Of a stretch of DNA of 64,000 bases, positions 1 to 13,574 are shown in pieces. Both the position numbers and the translations under genes were made by a program. Under the pieces are notes generated by a model that saw only the letters and a program-made list of their open reading frames with translations, was not told the DNA's origin and did not search any database. The stretch's first letter is position 1, and every line of letters starts with the position of its first letter. The stretch lies in the NCBI RefSeq assembly GCF_000764305.2, contig NW_025932734.1:62001-126000 (forward strand), given 5' to 3'. Source of the DNA: Hyalella azteca (taxonomy: Eukaryota; Arthropoda; Malacostraca; Amphipoda; Hyalellidae).

Positions 1-828
1 GCCGAGTCAAGAATGAGGTTTGTTGGACATTTCGGTAATCCGCTTAGCAGAGGATCTTCAGCTGGATTTACATGGTCCATTTAGCCGGAGCTTTTCTTCC
101 AAAATTAGGCAGCCAAGATTTGCGGGAAATTCAAAGGTTGGCGAGTGTTGATGGTCGATGGGTCGAGAGGAGCTGACACGATAAGTCTTCTTATGTCGTA
201 AAAAGGGTCAATTTATCTCGCATTGTGACAATAACTATATAGAATAATGAATACGTCCATTTTGTTAAATGATTTAATTGTATATTTCGAAGGGTAGTGG
301 TTTTATGCAGAGTGTTAGTTCAGATAAATAGGGTTGAGTAGGATCTCTTCGTTGTGGAGCATGTCACGACCAGGACCTTAAATTCATATGATCATCTAAT
401 AGAATATTGCCAAGCTCACGGCTAATTATAATTAGATTCAGAAAAATTATTCGAAGCCTCTGTGAGCACAAAATTCAAGAAAAAGAATATGAATGTATAA
501 GATATACTTTTTTGATTTAAAAACTAAAATTAATGATAAAGAGTTCAATATATAACAAAATAAAAAGTTTACTTTCAGTGAGAAAACTGCATATTTTAAG
601 AGCGCAAAGCGAAGTTCGGTCATTATTGGAGTAAATGTGAATCAATGGAATTTAGTCAATCTTGGAGTGACTTTGGCCATTGTTTTGGTGTATTTGATCA
701 TTTTTGGAGTGACATTATAGACAATATTAAAGTAAATTCGGTTGATAGTGGAGGAGTAGAGGAAAATGAATTAAAAAATTGTATGGGATATAATCACCCC
801 TGTGGCTAAATCAACCCGATTTTCGATA

Positions 829-1225
829 CGGGCTCAGCGTGTGTGGCGCTGCATGTTGCTCAGCGCGTGTGGCACTGCATGTTGCTCAGCGTGTGTGGCA
901 CTGCATGTTGCTCAGCGTGTGAGGCACTGCATGTTGCTCAGTGTGTGAGGCGCTGCATGTTGCTCAGCGTGTGTGGCACTGCATGTTGCTCAGTGTGTGA
1001 GGCGCTGCATGTTGCTCAGTGTGTGAGGCGCTGCATGTTGCTCAGCGTGTGAGACGCTGCATGTTGCCCAGCGTGTGAGGCGCTGCATGTTGCTCAGCGT
1101 GTGTGGCGCTGCATGTTGCTCAGCGTGTGTGGCGTTGCATGTTGCTCAGCGTGTGATGCGCTGCATGTTGCTCAGCGTGTGTGGCGCTGCATGTTGCTCA
1201 GCGTGTTAGACGCTGCATGTTGCGC
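829..1225. repeat. 26-bp minisatellite, ~15 copies
   Basis: The unit contains CTGCATGTTGCTCAGCGTGT. Phase is kept at exactly 26 bp from 845 to 1209. An open frame across it is read-through of the repeat. Confidence 0.95.
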
Positions 1226-1240
1226 ACCACGCACAGCAAC

Positions 1241-4200
1241 ATGCGTGGCCCTGCGTTGTCTCGCGCGGTGTCGATAGCCGCGCAGTTCCTCAGCATTCTT
1301 GTCGCTCTAACAAATGATCTCGCGCTCTTCCCTGAGCCGTGAAATCAATAGCGGTATATTACCGATCCCCTGGAACCTCAACAACGCAGTTTTCTTTAAG
1401 GTATCCAGCTGAGATTCTTTCCAATCCCACCGTCGAGGGCTGAGAGACATGCGAAAGAGAAACAAAATAAAATCGGCATTAATATCTCGAAACTGATCGG
1501 ATAATAAGGATTTAGTTTTCTCTGAGTTTGCTTTTGCTTCTCAGAATTATTGCGATCGACGTAAATTGGTTCCGGTGACTAGCTAAGCACGTAATTATTT
1601 TTTTATTTTTGAATGCAGGTTTTTCATGTGTGTGTTTTCAATTTATGTCGAAATTTTTTTATGTCGAAATCAAGTTCATCAATCCGGAAATTTTTTCTTA
1701 TAATGTGAGATTTTGAATATCGAAAATGTTATATAATTGAAATGGGTGAAAAATTCTTCAAAGTAACGGCTTAGAAAAACATGACGCAAAAGAACATACG
1801 CATGAGTTTGAGCATCGCTACGTTGCACTCGCCTCTGCTAATTAGGAAGATTTTGTCCGGCAGAATTTACACCGCAATATCGTTTGCAATTTAATACAGA
1901 GGGTAATTTTCGATAAATAACCAACCTTGTTCTTTGAAACGCACACCAATTTTATTTCATGCATATTTTTTTAAATATATATCTAGTAAAATCCGACACA
2001 AAATAAGAAAACCGTTGGTGAATTCACGCTTCATTATTTGCCCGCGCTCTGCAGCGCGTTTCGACCCCCCAGAGAAAGTACATGGAGCGCCTCTTTTAAT
2101 TACCTCAGGGACGAAGAGTAGCTGTGAGTCCTCTTCCCGGGCAAGAATATTGCAGTGTGATTTGTCCTCGGTGCCGTCCGTATGTTGCCTTCTTAAAGCA
2201 AAGTGGCTTGCAGAATTTATGGCGCTTTTCTAATTGCTTTCTAGCAAACGTGGCGCGAAACACACAAGCTTAACGGAACGCTTCGGAACTCAATATACCA
2301 ACGGATATTTATGCTTTCCAATTATACAGTCAAGACGGGGATTTTTTTAAGAAGAACTAACGAAATTGATGTTTTATTTTTGTTGAGCAAGCATCATCAC
2401 ACGATTTAGAGATGTGATCGGAGCCTGAGCCGAACTTATCTGGCCTTCAGATTTGACTATCATAAAATTAACGTTTCTTGCTGTATCATGTGTGTGCATA
2501 TGCTTGTGTAGTGGGAAATATCGATGCGATGAAAATTATATGCGCTTGTGTGTTACTGTGCATCGAAGATGTTACTGTGCGAAATTTGTTATTAAGGACA
2601 CGTTTAAAATGCCACACAGCTTCTAACCAGATAATAAAGAAATACCAAAATGTTCACTTTGGATAAAAATTATAATCTTTTCCCTTATTGCACACCAAAG
2701 TTTCCAATGTTAGCTAATCTATAGTCTCATCTGCCGGCTTATGAAACGTTTGTCGAACAGGTTGATATTAATAGCACATTCCAAACCAGCAATGAATGAT
2801 TCCAAGCCAAATGAAATTTAAAACCTTATTCTTTAGAAAATATTTTTAGCAATCACTATTCTCAAGGGCCATGTAGCGTTATTATAAAACGCAAACATTT
2901 GAAATTTTCAACCGAATACAAAACCAATAATGCAAAACATATTTTTGGTACCGAAAAAATCGCAGAGAGACACAGAAATTCTCAGAGATAACTCATGAGA
3001 TTTATTTCCCAGAGTAGCTGCTGCGGTGCGCGCATCCGACACATTCGGTCTCGAGCCGTTAGCGCGAGGCAGAGCGGTGCTTGAGCTCGAGTTCCCATTG
3101 ACTCCGTTGACCGTATTTTGGGTGTAAATTAGGCATGAGTTATGAGCCAGCGATTTTGATTTTTGTTTATTAACATGTCTTGACTTAAAATTAGCAAATT
3201 ATATTCATTTTGCTTTTAATTGCTCTTACTGATTTTCCTCGAAGTTCCAATCAAACAGAGCTATGGTCGTGTTGAAATTCCAATCATGTACTCATTAAAT
3301 TTCTTGCGGAATCTAAGAATTAGTTCTCTTAAGTCTTTTCATAGAATTTCTAGGCACATTTTGGGACACGGCTGTGCGGTGAAGTAGAGGTTTATACTGT
3401 TGGACAGCTAACCGTGCACGAGGTTCCTGCCAAAACGCCAAAAGTCGCCCACTAATCCACTACGTAAAATGGCTTCAGCTTTTGTCGGTGACTGATTTGG
3501 GATTCGCAGTGCAGACTTGAAGTCAGTCATTTAGTTTTATACAGAAAATTCTGCGTTCTATGTTCAGCATTCAAATTTAAACTACAATTATTCAAGAGAG
3601 CCGATAAATTTTCTCGAGTTTTTGTTCACTTTCCTTTGAATTTTAATAGGCAATTAATTAATCGTTTAGGGTGTGCGTGGCTATAGTTACGCTCAGATGT
3701 TGAGAACTCATCCCACGAATCCCCCTCAGGTCGCATCTTGTGGCTGGTTCATTCCACTGCTTCGAAAGTTCATGGCGGACTTTTTACAAGACTTCTCTTT
3801 AACTTCACTTCTTGCTGTTTAATTGTTTGTCTGTCTGCTACAAATCTCGTAATCGATATTTAACATACTTCTACCTCTCCAATCGATGTGAAATTTTGCA
3901 CTATTGCGTAAAGTCGAAGGCAATGCATGAATCAATTGACAGAACAAATAATTTTTAAATGTAATATTTTTAAATATTAAAAAATAAAAAATCACATTTT
4001 TTAATATTTGAAAATAAAATTAGAATTTCATTCTACATGTGTAACATCAAAGGCACTGGATTCTTTAGGAGTGTTGTCTTTAAAAAGTAATTTTTAAACG
4101 CATATTTTATATATACTATTTATTCCCACATATAAGTATTATTATTGAGTCACTTATGATGTCTAGGTCTTCTCCAGTTCTTATCATCGTGGATTGATTT

Positions 4201-7024
4201 TCCAATTTAGCTAACAGAGTTGAATTAAAATATGAGAGGTTTAAATTGATGTTTTTTAATTTCTCTGTTTATGTCATCCTAATCAATATATTATACATTT
4301 TTATTTGTAATCTTACAGTCAGAAAATAACGGTTCATACTGTAAAAACCGGCCAACTTTTCCACCCAAAGCATCAGTAAAGAGCAAAAGTAGCACTGTTT
4401 ATGTTTGGAAAACTGCGTCAAGATGACATACATTAAGATATAATATGCATCAATTTTTGGACACAATGTTTCGCCCATCATCCTGAGTGTCATTTATAAA
4501 TACCCATTAGATCGTTATTAGTGACTAAATATAATAGCATTAAACAGTGCAAATTTCCCAACAAGTATCAACACGAACGAAGCAAGTGAAACGCATTTTT
4601 TTAACTTCATGTAAATGAAGGTTCAGGAAAAATGTCAAAAATTTTAAACATTTATTAAATAAGAGGACAGGGAGAGAAGAGACGCTATGCCAGCTATGAT
4701 AGAAGGTATTTTATTTCAATCATAATTCAAACTGCCACCGAACATCCAACTATTGCATGAGGCGGTAGCTGATTAATTATCTACTCGTAACTTTTTATGT
4801 GAATTAAAAACGCTTAGCTTGATGGGATCTTTTTGATTACAAGGCAATGTTCGCGTACATAAGGTAATTATGGGTTTAGCAATAAATAAAATGGCATCAA
4901 TAATCGTATAATCAGTTGCTCTAAGCAATGTACATTATGTCACATAATCGCGCAATCACCGCGTAATTTTTGCAGTCACGATTTCCTAGGGACAACAAAA
5001 TCTAAAATACTTTAAATTTATTCGTCTTCCGCTCAATTCGCGTTTATTATTTAAATTATTGATCAATTTATTTTTAATGGTTCGTATTTATATTTCTCTC
5101 CACGATACTATTGTACGCCAGGGAAGGTTGTTGAAATTAATTTTTTCATCATATCAGCTGGGGAACATGTAATACTATAAAATGTAAGTAAACATTCAAC
5201 TTTTAATCAATTTAAATAGACAAATGTTCGTCAGAAAGGTATATATAAGTAACGAGCATCCTTCTGATAAATAATGTAAACATTCTCATTGAAGCAATGA
5301 GTTAAATTAATCAGATCAAAAAATCACAAAAACAAAATTTTAAATCAAACATTCTTTTTAGTGACTCATCTTAAGATAGCAACTATTCTACTTTATTTGG
5401 GACTTCTTTAGAGAAATTCACACAGCAACGTCGACTCGGTGCCTCAAACTCAAAAATTCTTACGTCAATCGTATAGAAGCTACGAAGATACGCGCGTGTA
5501 GTTGCAAAGTTTCATTAACATTCTGAATGACGATAGCTTTACACCCCTTATTTATTCAATACTTGCTCCAGATTTTAATTGCGTAATTGAAGTAACTATT
5601 TGGAAGAAAACATTTCATGAAAAACGAGGACCGAACTCAATAAAAACTTACGTTCATTGCAGCCTTCATGGTGATGCCAGTTGCAAGTTTCATGTCAGCT
5701 ACTCTGAAAATTGTATTGTCTAACAGGAAGTATTTGTAATTATTCAACAATTTACGGAAACGAATTGATTTGTTCGAATCAGAACGCTGAAGTAGGGAGA
5801 AGTTACAACTTTGAACATCGCCGGTCAAGTCGAGGGCAGAACTTGAGCAATTGTGCTAACTGAAATCCTTCGTCAGATCCTTTCAATTAAATTGAAAAGT
5901 TCAGCTTACATCACGAATTGTATATTTAACATAATGAATTTGTAAACGAACTTTAATAATTACGTTTCCTGGAAACTTTTTTATAGAAACAAGCAGAAAT
6001 ACGTCACTTTCAAATACAATGAATTTATGGGAGGAGTAAAATTGCGGCTTTACATGAACAACGCAACAACATCGCGCCGCGTGAAGTTATCGGAATTACT
6101 ACAACGAATGATAAGAACAATTAACGACCTTGCATTTTATCCTCGGTAAATATGTATTATAGGAGCAAAACGTTCTTCCTATGGGAGAACATTGATGACC
6201 AGAGAATGTCGCAACCAACGGAGTCATTCAGTAGCATTTTGAACGAACTATCCGGAATGAACTTATTTCAGACCTGGCGCTGAAATTATTCGTTCAAAGT
6301 TTAAACAATGAGTGAGACGACAAATGGCTGAGTTTTTGAATTAATAATGATTTTGTACCAATTATGCAGAATAGATTATCAGGAGACTTAATTCTAGCAT
6401 CATTGGAAGCACCACAATTAACTCTACCAGCACCAATGCCATCCCTCCATTACAAATATAAAAAGGCGCTTATATAGTTAGTGGAGTACGAGTGTTTTCA
6501 AACTAATATATTGTTTGCTCCTCCAGCAAGACGTTAATCAACCATAATTTTTGCCATAGACTGGCTGTCCGATGCAACCCTTTGTATACAATTTTGTATT
6601 CGTAGTTTCCAGCTCAATAAAGCTAAAAGTATCACAAATGTAGATATTCTTCAATAACGAAATCATGGATAGACAATTTCATCAATTTCATTGACGGCCG
6701 CAAACAAACCAATTAATACCCGATATAATTAACTGGACATTTACAATAAGCATCATTAAACCCTCTTCCAAATTCATTCATCCATTCAGGACCATTCTAT
6801 ACATTCCTACTATACCTATTATTGTTAGCAGTAGGCCTAATGAGGATCCACCAGATCCATCCCAGTCCACTTGACACATTTATTGCTGAGGAGAACTGCG
6901 CTGTAGCAAGACATAAAGCAAAGAGTGCAGATATCAAGATCTTTAGAAGCGTCGGGCTAATATAGCCTTATTAATATTATTGAGCTTCAGATGGCGCACA
7001 CTTATTTACACTCGGGGCCTTAAG
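1241..7024. other. non-coding spacer, no gene recognised
   Basis: AT-rich with short random frames only. The stretch 2041-2225 is less AT-rich and open in one frame but shows no domain. 1-828 is likewise empty. Confidence 0.6.
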
Positions 7025-7295
7025 TTCTGATGTACACAGCAGGTACGGCAGCAAATATACTGTTGTACACTGTAATTACAGCAGCGAGTATTGTTGCACG
7101 CTGTAGGTACAACAGCAAGTGCTGCTGCACACTGTAGGTACAACTGCAAGTGCTGCTGCACACTGTAGGTACAAGAGCAAGCACTGCTGTACAATGGTAC
7201 AGTACACTGTACACTATAGGTATAGCTGCAAGTAATGCTGCACACTGTCGGTACAACGGCACAGTGTACAAGTACTGTTGTACGTATACACTGTG
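7025..7295. repeat. ~31-bp minisatellite, ~8 degenerate copies
   Basis: Unit core GCTGCACACTGTAGGTACAA, with starts at 7101, 7132 and 7163 (31 bp). The right end is degraded and contains GTACACTGTAC palindromic stretches. Confidence 0.88.
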
Positions 7296-8752
7296 GCTAC
7301 GTAACACAAGTAAAACTAGTTCACTTCCTGTACCTATAGATGGGGATTACCTTTGATGGAAGCCATAATCTAAAAAAAAAACTACGTCGCTATTTGTATA
7401 AACAATAACAATTTCTTTATAAAATCAATATTGTTAACAGGAGACCATTAATTGTTAAATTAAAATTACTTTGATTTTCATGAAAATTATTTGTTGTGAG
7501 ATTCTAATCAAACATTTGTGCATACTGAGCTCCGTCGCTGCGTGACCTCGGACCAAATTTTACATTTTTACGTATGAAATTGCTAGATAAAGTTACAACC
7601 AACTATTTTTAGATGAAATTTCAATTTATTTGCAAATGATATCGTTTTTAACGTAAGAAAAACGGTTGCCCATGGTGCGACTGAGGCCGAAGAAGACTAG
7701 TACAATCTAAGTTGCTAACCCTGTACGCTGCTTGTCCAATATACATTTGGTGTGGACGATTCTATGGATATTCTTCTGCATTTTCCCCCGAGTACTGATA
7801 AAGATGTTTTAGTAGTGATCGACGTACGCCTTGATGGAACCATATTTGTTAGTTGAAATTTTTACCGTAACTTTGAAATGCATTTCAAACTTCCACCCGC
7901 ACTTTATAGTGCTTACTGCAAAATCTAGAAAAATTCTGTTTTGAACGCAACTCTGAAGCAACAACGAAAAACGTTGGAAAGGTATGAAGTAAAACTAATC
8001 ACAAACACAGAGGAATAATTGAAATCTTTTGTAATACCTTGTAAGGAATAAGCTAGAAGCAGATTATTCAACTAGCCTTTGGCGAGGTGGAGACCGAGTT
8101 TGTGATGTTTGTTCTGAAGTTGCGGTCGCGGGAGTTTGTTCAACGCTGGCCAGCAAACAACACTTGTTTCGAGGTCAGGTCTGTGTTTGAACCAACCCTA
8201 AAACTTTCATGCATGTCCGGGCGGAATTTGGCTAGTTGTTTCCCAACATTGATACACGCGTGCAATGTTACACCTTGCAACTTTGGACACTTCCGACGAT
8301 CGAGGTACATTTTCTCCTCTCACACACTTCTTTCAGTGGGGTGCGAGACCAGTTTAAACGAGCGAGTTAATTCTCTCTAAAAGTCCTCTGAACGATATGT
8401 CATTAACTCTATTTTCCAATTAAAATCATAGAGTAAGAAAAAGCTTTAGTAGCAAAAAAACAAGCTCAAATAGTTTCTTGTAGAGCCGTTATTGAAGAGT
8501 TTACTTAAATATTTCATTTCATTCAAGCACTAAAGTAACTGTTCGATATTTCAGAAGTAACCGGGTATTATTTAACCATATGTTTAAGCCTAATGAGAAC
8601 ACGATAAAAATATTAGTAGATTATTCATACTGAAAGAATGAGCAGAAATAAATCAGAATCATTCAATGCAGGAAACAGTAAAATAATATACGATGCGTGC
8701 GAGACATGTTACCTGTTTTACTTCCAAACTGCACTTAAAAAACAATATATTA

Positions 8753-8877
8753 TAACATAACATAGTGATCTCGGCGCTGAGGTGTAGGCCTGATGTGGCC
8801 TGTCGCCGATTCTTTTTCTTTTCGTGCCTTGTTCACAGAAGATCTAAAATCGTGTCATTTGACCGGATCTTTTCGTG
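8753..8877. repeat. left inverted arm of the foldback element
   Basis: About 125 bp matching the reverse complement of 9208-9331 with a few mismatches and small indels (for example in the run of T residues near 8811-8821). Confidence 0.9.
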
Positions 8878-9182
8878 GGGACCTCATTGAAGTATACAAG
8901 TATACTCCAGGTCTATACAAGGTCCCTGAAGGGTTACTAGAATTTGAAACAAGAACCAACACCAGGGGCCACGGCTATAAGCTAAAAAAACTGCGCTGCA
9001 ACTTCTCCACGCGGCAAAATTTCTTCTCGCTTCGAATCACCGACATGTGGAACAGCCTTCCCGATGACATCGTTGGCGCTCCAAGTATGAACGCGTTCAA
9101 GAACAGACTAGATAAAGCTATGGAAAAATATATGTTCAGATTTGAAATGCCTAGCTCCTTATCGAACCCGGTGGAAGTCTAG
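8878..9182 (+). pseudogene. C-terminal fragment of a non-LTR retrotransposon ORF2
   Basis: The peptide reads GDLIEVYKYTPGLYKV, then TRGHGYKLKKLRC, then RQNFFSLRITDMWNSLPDDIVGAPSM, then AFKNRLDKAMEKY, and ends in TAG at 9180-9182. The order RGDLIEVYK / RGHxxKLKK / NFFSxRxxxxWNSLP / APSxNxFKNRLD is the familiar tail downstream of the RT domain in CR1/Jockey-like elements (family knowledge). No RT or endonuclease is present. The fragment keeps an open frame and lies precisely between the two inverted arms, so it looks captured rather than a separate insertion. The open frame also reads back into the left arm (from 8793), but that part shows no homology. Confidence 0.88.
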
Positions 9183-9207
9183 CAGCTACTTCAAACTATC
9201 GCCAGTC

Positions 9208-9331
9208 ATGAAAAGATCCGGTCAAATGACACGAGTTTAGATCTTCTGTGAACAAGGCACGAAAAGGAAATGAATCGGCGACAGGCCACATCAGGCCTAC
9301 ACCTCAGCGCCGACATCACTATGTTATGTTA
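9208..9331. repeat. right inverted arm of the foldback element
   Basis: Partner of 8753-8877. It ends in ATCACTATGTTATGTTA. Confidence 0.9.
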
Positions 9332-12300
9332 TGTTAAATAGTCAGATAGTTAGATAGAACTCGGAAGGCGTCAGTACTCGCCGGACAACAATAACTACCA
9401 TCGATGCTAATGATGTAACTGAAATTTCAAGCAGGGAATATCTTGTCAAGAAAAGGGGTCTCGGGAAAATCCCAATTATTCCTCTTTAATCTAGATGCTA
9501 AATTACCGGAACTTAAATTACGACGGACCGTAGAGCGCAACTTCGACGGGAAAGTTCATGAACGCAGCTTAGTTTTCATGTGTGATGAAGTGCATTATCT
9601 CTGGGTGATGAGGATGAGGACGAGAGTGGTGAATTCGTTCCCCCACCACCGTAGTGGTGGGTGTAGACTCGTCGTGCTGCTGCCACTGCTCCCTGCAATC
9701 AAAACATCAAACGTGTTTTAGCTCAGATTAAATTTAACCGACTTAAATACACTATTTCGTCGATTAATAATTATAACCAAAAATCAAATGAATATTTCTA
9801 TTTTAAAATTTCGAATACTTTCCCTTTCTGAGAAGTTTCCATTAGCAAAAATATTAAATTTTCAGTAATATAATATGAACATAGGCCTCGATGAGTATAT
9901 GGCATGACCTACAAATTATTAAACCCAGAGGTATGTGATATCAACCATAATTATATGCTATTGCTACTGAAAACTTTATATTGTTTCAACGAGAAACGCG
10001 AGAATTTCCATTCAACCTTCATGATTAACAGGCAACAATATCTGCGACCTTATTAAGGGAACGAGTAGTTTCTCCCTGTAATAGGATAACTTTCAGGAAT
10101 ATGATGCAACCTTTGCTATAATTATGGCTGGAGATAAAGTTCTCGGAATTTTTTTATATTGAGTATTCGCATAGCAGGTCTCCTTGTGAAGATCGCTGCT
10201 CAATACTTATAATTAATATTAACATATTTTAATAGCAATTAATTTGATGCTGGAAATTCTTGGCCTCTCTAAGCGTATGGACAGGAAAAATTGGAAAATC
10301 TGAAAAAATGGCACAGAAAAAATCTCGCGAAATTGCGAAAAAGTGGAAAACCCGCACGTAGTCATGATAGGCGTTAAAATTGCGTACGTTGCGTTTACGC
10401 AAAGTGTACGATCGTTGAGTACGCATTTGTGTACCAACTTTTTATATGCATAACACGACACTATACAGTGCACGAATGACGAGTACACGAAGGAACGAAT
10501 TCAGTCAACTCCACACCAAGCGAGGACGATGCGTGGCTATGCGAACCAATATCATTGTTTACCGGTATAAACTATGATTTTTTTGAAAGATATCTCATCT
10601 TAATGCAAACGAGCTCATTTTTACTTGTATAATTGAGGAAAAGAATGAAATTTATTAAAAAAATTTCTGAAAATTACATTTAGAAGTGAGTTCAAATTTA
10701 ATCGGTAAGATTTCCAGCATGTACATACTTTAATGTATACTGTGACTTAAAGTTTACCTATCTTCCTTGTCAATATTCATGTCCACCGTCTTATTGTAAA
10801 GGTACTCAATGCAATCCAGCATAGAGCCCCTCTCTTTCATTTCAGTCCGTTATTGCACTATGTATCTAATTGCCAACCCTTCTTACTTGTCAGTCTGTAA
10901 TTTAATATATGATCGCGAGTAAATTTTCAGATGGAAGTCTTCGTGACCTGCATAGTCTTGTAAGAATAAGACAACGTATTTGGTTTCTCAGTTTTCTGTT
11001 GAATGTTTGCGGAGTAATTTCAGAGACTTCTCTACAGTGGTTAAATTTGATTAGTTGTATTGTAGCCTGACAGTTTATATCACTGTGAAATCGTGTAAGA
11101 TGTTATGCAAAATTTATAATACTTTTTTAATTTGCTTTCAGAAATTCACTGTTTTGAGTAAACTTACTCAAGGAATGCAATTTCGTAAATGCCGAGATGC
11201 CTTTCTAACTCGGACAACGCCTTTTCTGATTTCCGTGTAACGATGCAGGTGTGTTGGGAATGGGAAGGCCTGAAATCAATCTAATAATATTTTAAGCCTT
11301 TTTATGAAAGGATTCTAGCAATTCTTTCTGTTTTTGTGATTGACATAGGATGTGTTTCTGTTATTAATACCCTTCCAAGTTGAATGATATTTAACAGGAT
11401 TTATTCCATGAGGCAAATATCCTTCCGAGATTAACATTTTTTTCTGGTCTTGGGAAGATTTATTTATTTGAGCGCGGGTCCAGCTCTAAATTGAGAGCAG
11501 TACTCTCAACCACTATACATTTTTTACTACTATACATTTCCGAAACTCTAAGACACATTGTAAATAAACAAATGATATAAATTGTTTGTCTTTTTAGAGT
11601 GTTTAGTCTTCTCAGTTCTCACCTAGTAACTATATAATTTATAATCTTACCAGATGTAAAATGGAGGTTTTTATGGCATCTTCGGTTGGTTTTTGCTCAA
11701 GTTCCAGCAACGTTCTTATTGGATCGCGCAGTTCTTGTAGTCCGATTATAATTGTATTTTTACACGTTTGTTGAGTTTTTCAGTCTAACGTTTAATGCAA
11801 CGAATAAATTTTCTGTTGGAATCACACTTATTAAAAAATTCTCCACGAATGCTGACTTTTTGAAGGGACGCAGAAGGACAGCACCAAATATGGCAGAGTC
11901 GCCATCAAACGTGCACATCAAAAGCGCGTTGGGTCGCGCAATACTGCAGGTATTTTGATCCCAGATCGACCCATGCCAAAACGGTCATTTGCTCGGTTCA
12001 ACGGATCCTTTTTGTGCGTGATTCCAATGTCTGAATATTGACATCGTTTCTTTCGGCCACAAACTCCAAATGCCGTCTAACTCATCACTAAACATTGCAC
12101 AACTTTCTTTCACCGAAAAAAAAGTTCAAAATACGCTATTTGCTGAAAGAAAAAAGGATTTTTTTATTTGATGACTCAGAATAATGAGGCTAGTGATAGA
12201 AAATTTGACCTGATATCAGCTAACAACTTGATGTATAAATGTATGCATATTAACTCGAATTACCTTTTTGTTTCCGAAATTGAAACTGAGATTTATTGAT

Positions 12301-13342
12301 GGATAAATATACCTAGCTGCTGAATCTGTGAGGTGATTCATCGTTTGCTGATGAGTTTAAGATAACATATATGAAACATGATACGTATATGTAATGTAAT
12401 AAACTTTAATGTGCGTTCATTTACGAGCCCATATATTGTAGCTACAGATTCATAACCACCTCTCTGATATTTTTTGCGGGATTTAATGAAAGAAGATCAA
12501 GTTTTTGCGGCCATAGCCAATATGATGAAAAGTGACCAAAAATTGGCAATAAATCAAGAATACTTTGATGTTGTTGCTTTGAAGTCTGGCGCTGGCACTC
12601 ACTGACAGATTTTTTGCTAGACAGGTTGCTGTAAAAAAAGGTTTTTTAATATGAGGTTTTGAAAAATTCTAAGCAATTTCGTTGCTTACATATCCCGCTA
12701 ATTTCAATATACGACGTGTGGATTATCTAAAAAATATTCCGTGGTAATCGGGAAAATGTTTATAAATAATTCGTTAATAAAAGGTAGGCTAATACTCGGA
12801 TTAGCAAATGTTGAGCGAACAGAACGACAATATTGTGAGTCAAGTTTAGGGCTTCTATAGCTGTGTTCCGTTTTCGCTGCTACGAATTCGGATTTTATTC
12901 CTTTTAGCGTCTTTAAAAATAAATTATAATTAATTCTAAATAGCGAATAAATAATGAACACATTATTATTTAAACGCCCCAAAAAACTTCTGGCGTTATG
13001 CATTTTGAGTTATTGCTAGAAAGAAAATTTTTACTTCTTCCTAAATGAGAATCAAAGGCACTATTATTAGTGTATTATTTTAGATGATCGTAATTTATGT
13101 CGCTAAAGAACCTATTTTCCTCCAGGTCCTGCAACATACAAATAAACTTAGAGATCTTGTGTGTGAGAACACAAAATAGAACTGAGTGGCAATGCTGACG
13201 ATTTCATATGTAATGCGGGAAGGTTTCATGTTGTCATTGCCAGCAGATTAAGTGATCTTGTCAGTCTCTCAAAAATGATACGGAATATTCCTAATAATCA
13301 CTCCAAATATTTATGTAGCGTTACAAATATCCAGGAACTGAC
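9332..13342. other. spacer or intron downstream of the last recognised beat exon
   Basis: If the beat gene continues, its C-terminal exon should lie here or further left on the minus strand. I found no convincing exon. 7296-8752, between the 31-bp array and the foldback element, is also empty. Confidence 0.5.
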
Positions 13343-13574
13343 CCGTGAGCTTCTCCCTGCCGTTGAGGGAGCTTGGGTTGGGACTGAGCAGCGCCCTGAC
13401 ATCCACTCTTGTCTCGTTGTAGTAGACGGAGGCGATGGTGGCGGTGCACCTGAAGGACAGCACGCCGTGCTGCATGTGCTCAGGCAGCACCTCGAACTGC
13501 AGCCCCAGCGTCGACGTCTCGAGGCCGTGTGGCCCGCGCACAGGCGCGTAGTCCACGAGGAACGCCTGCTCGGC
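13343..13574 (-). CDS. beat: beat exon: second half of Ig domain 2 and following linker
   Basis: The acceptor is gggcacgcAG then GCCGAG, entering in phase 0. A second AG six bases further in would also keep frame. The peptide runs AEQAFLVDYAPVRG, then LGLQFEVLPEH, LSFRCTATI (second Cys of Ig domain 2), then YYNETRV with an NET glycosylation sequon, then a Ser/Pro/Asn-rich linker. The best donor is CACGG then GTCAGT at 13342. If it is not used, the frame runs 10 codons further and stops at 13311-13313. Beat proteins usually continue beyond this point into a variable tail or membrane anchor, so I favour splicing to an exon I could not identify. The intron upstream is filled with ~75-80-bp repeats reaching almost to the acceptor. 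Confidence 0.88.

Larger units (their letters stand above)
8753..9331. mobile_element. foldback element enclosing a non-LTR retrotransposon fragment
   Basis: Two long inverted arms, 8753-8877 and 9208-9331, are near-identical. They start TAACATAACATAGTGAT and include GGTGTAGGCCTGATGTGGCC and CTGTCGCCGATTC. Between them is about 330 bp coding for the C-terminal end of a retrotransposon protein. No clear target duplication is visible beyond a possible TTA or TAACA-type repeat, so the transposon superfamily is unassigned. Confidence 0.85.
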
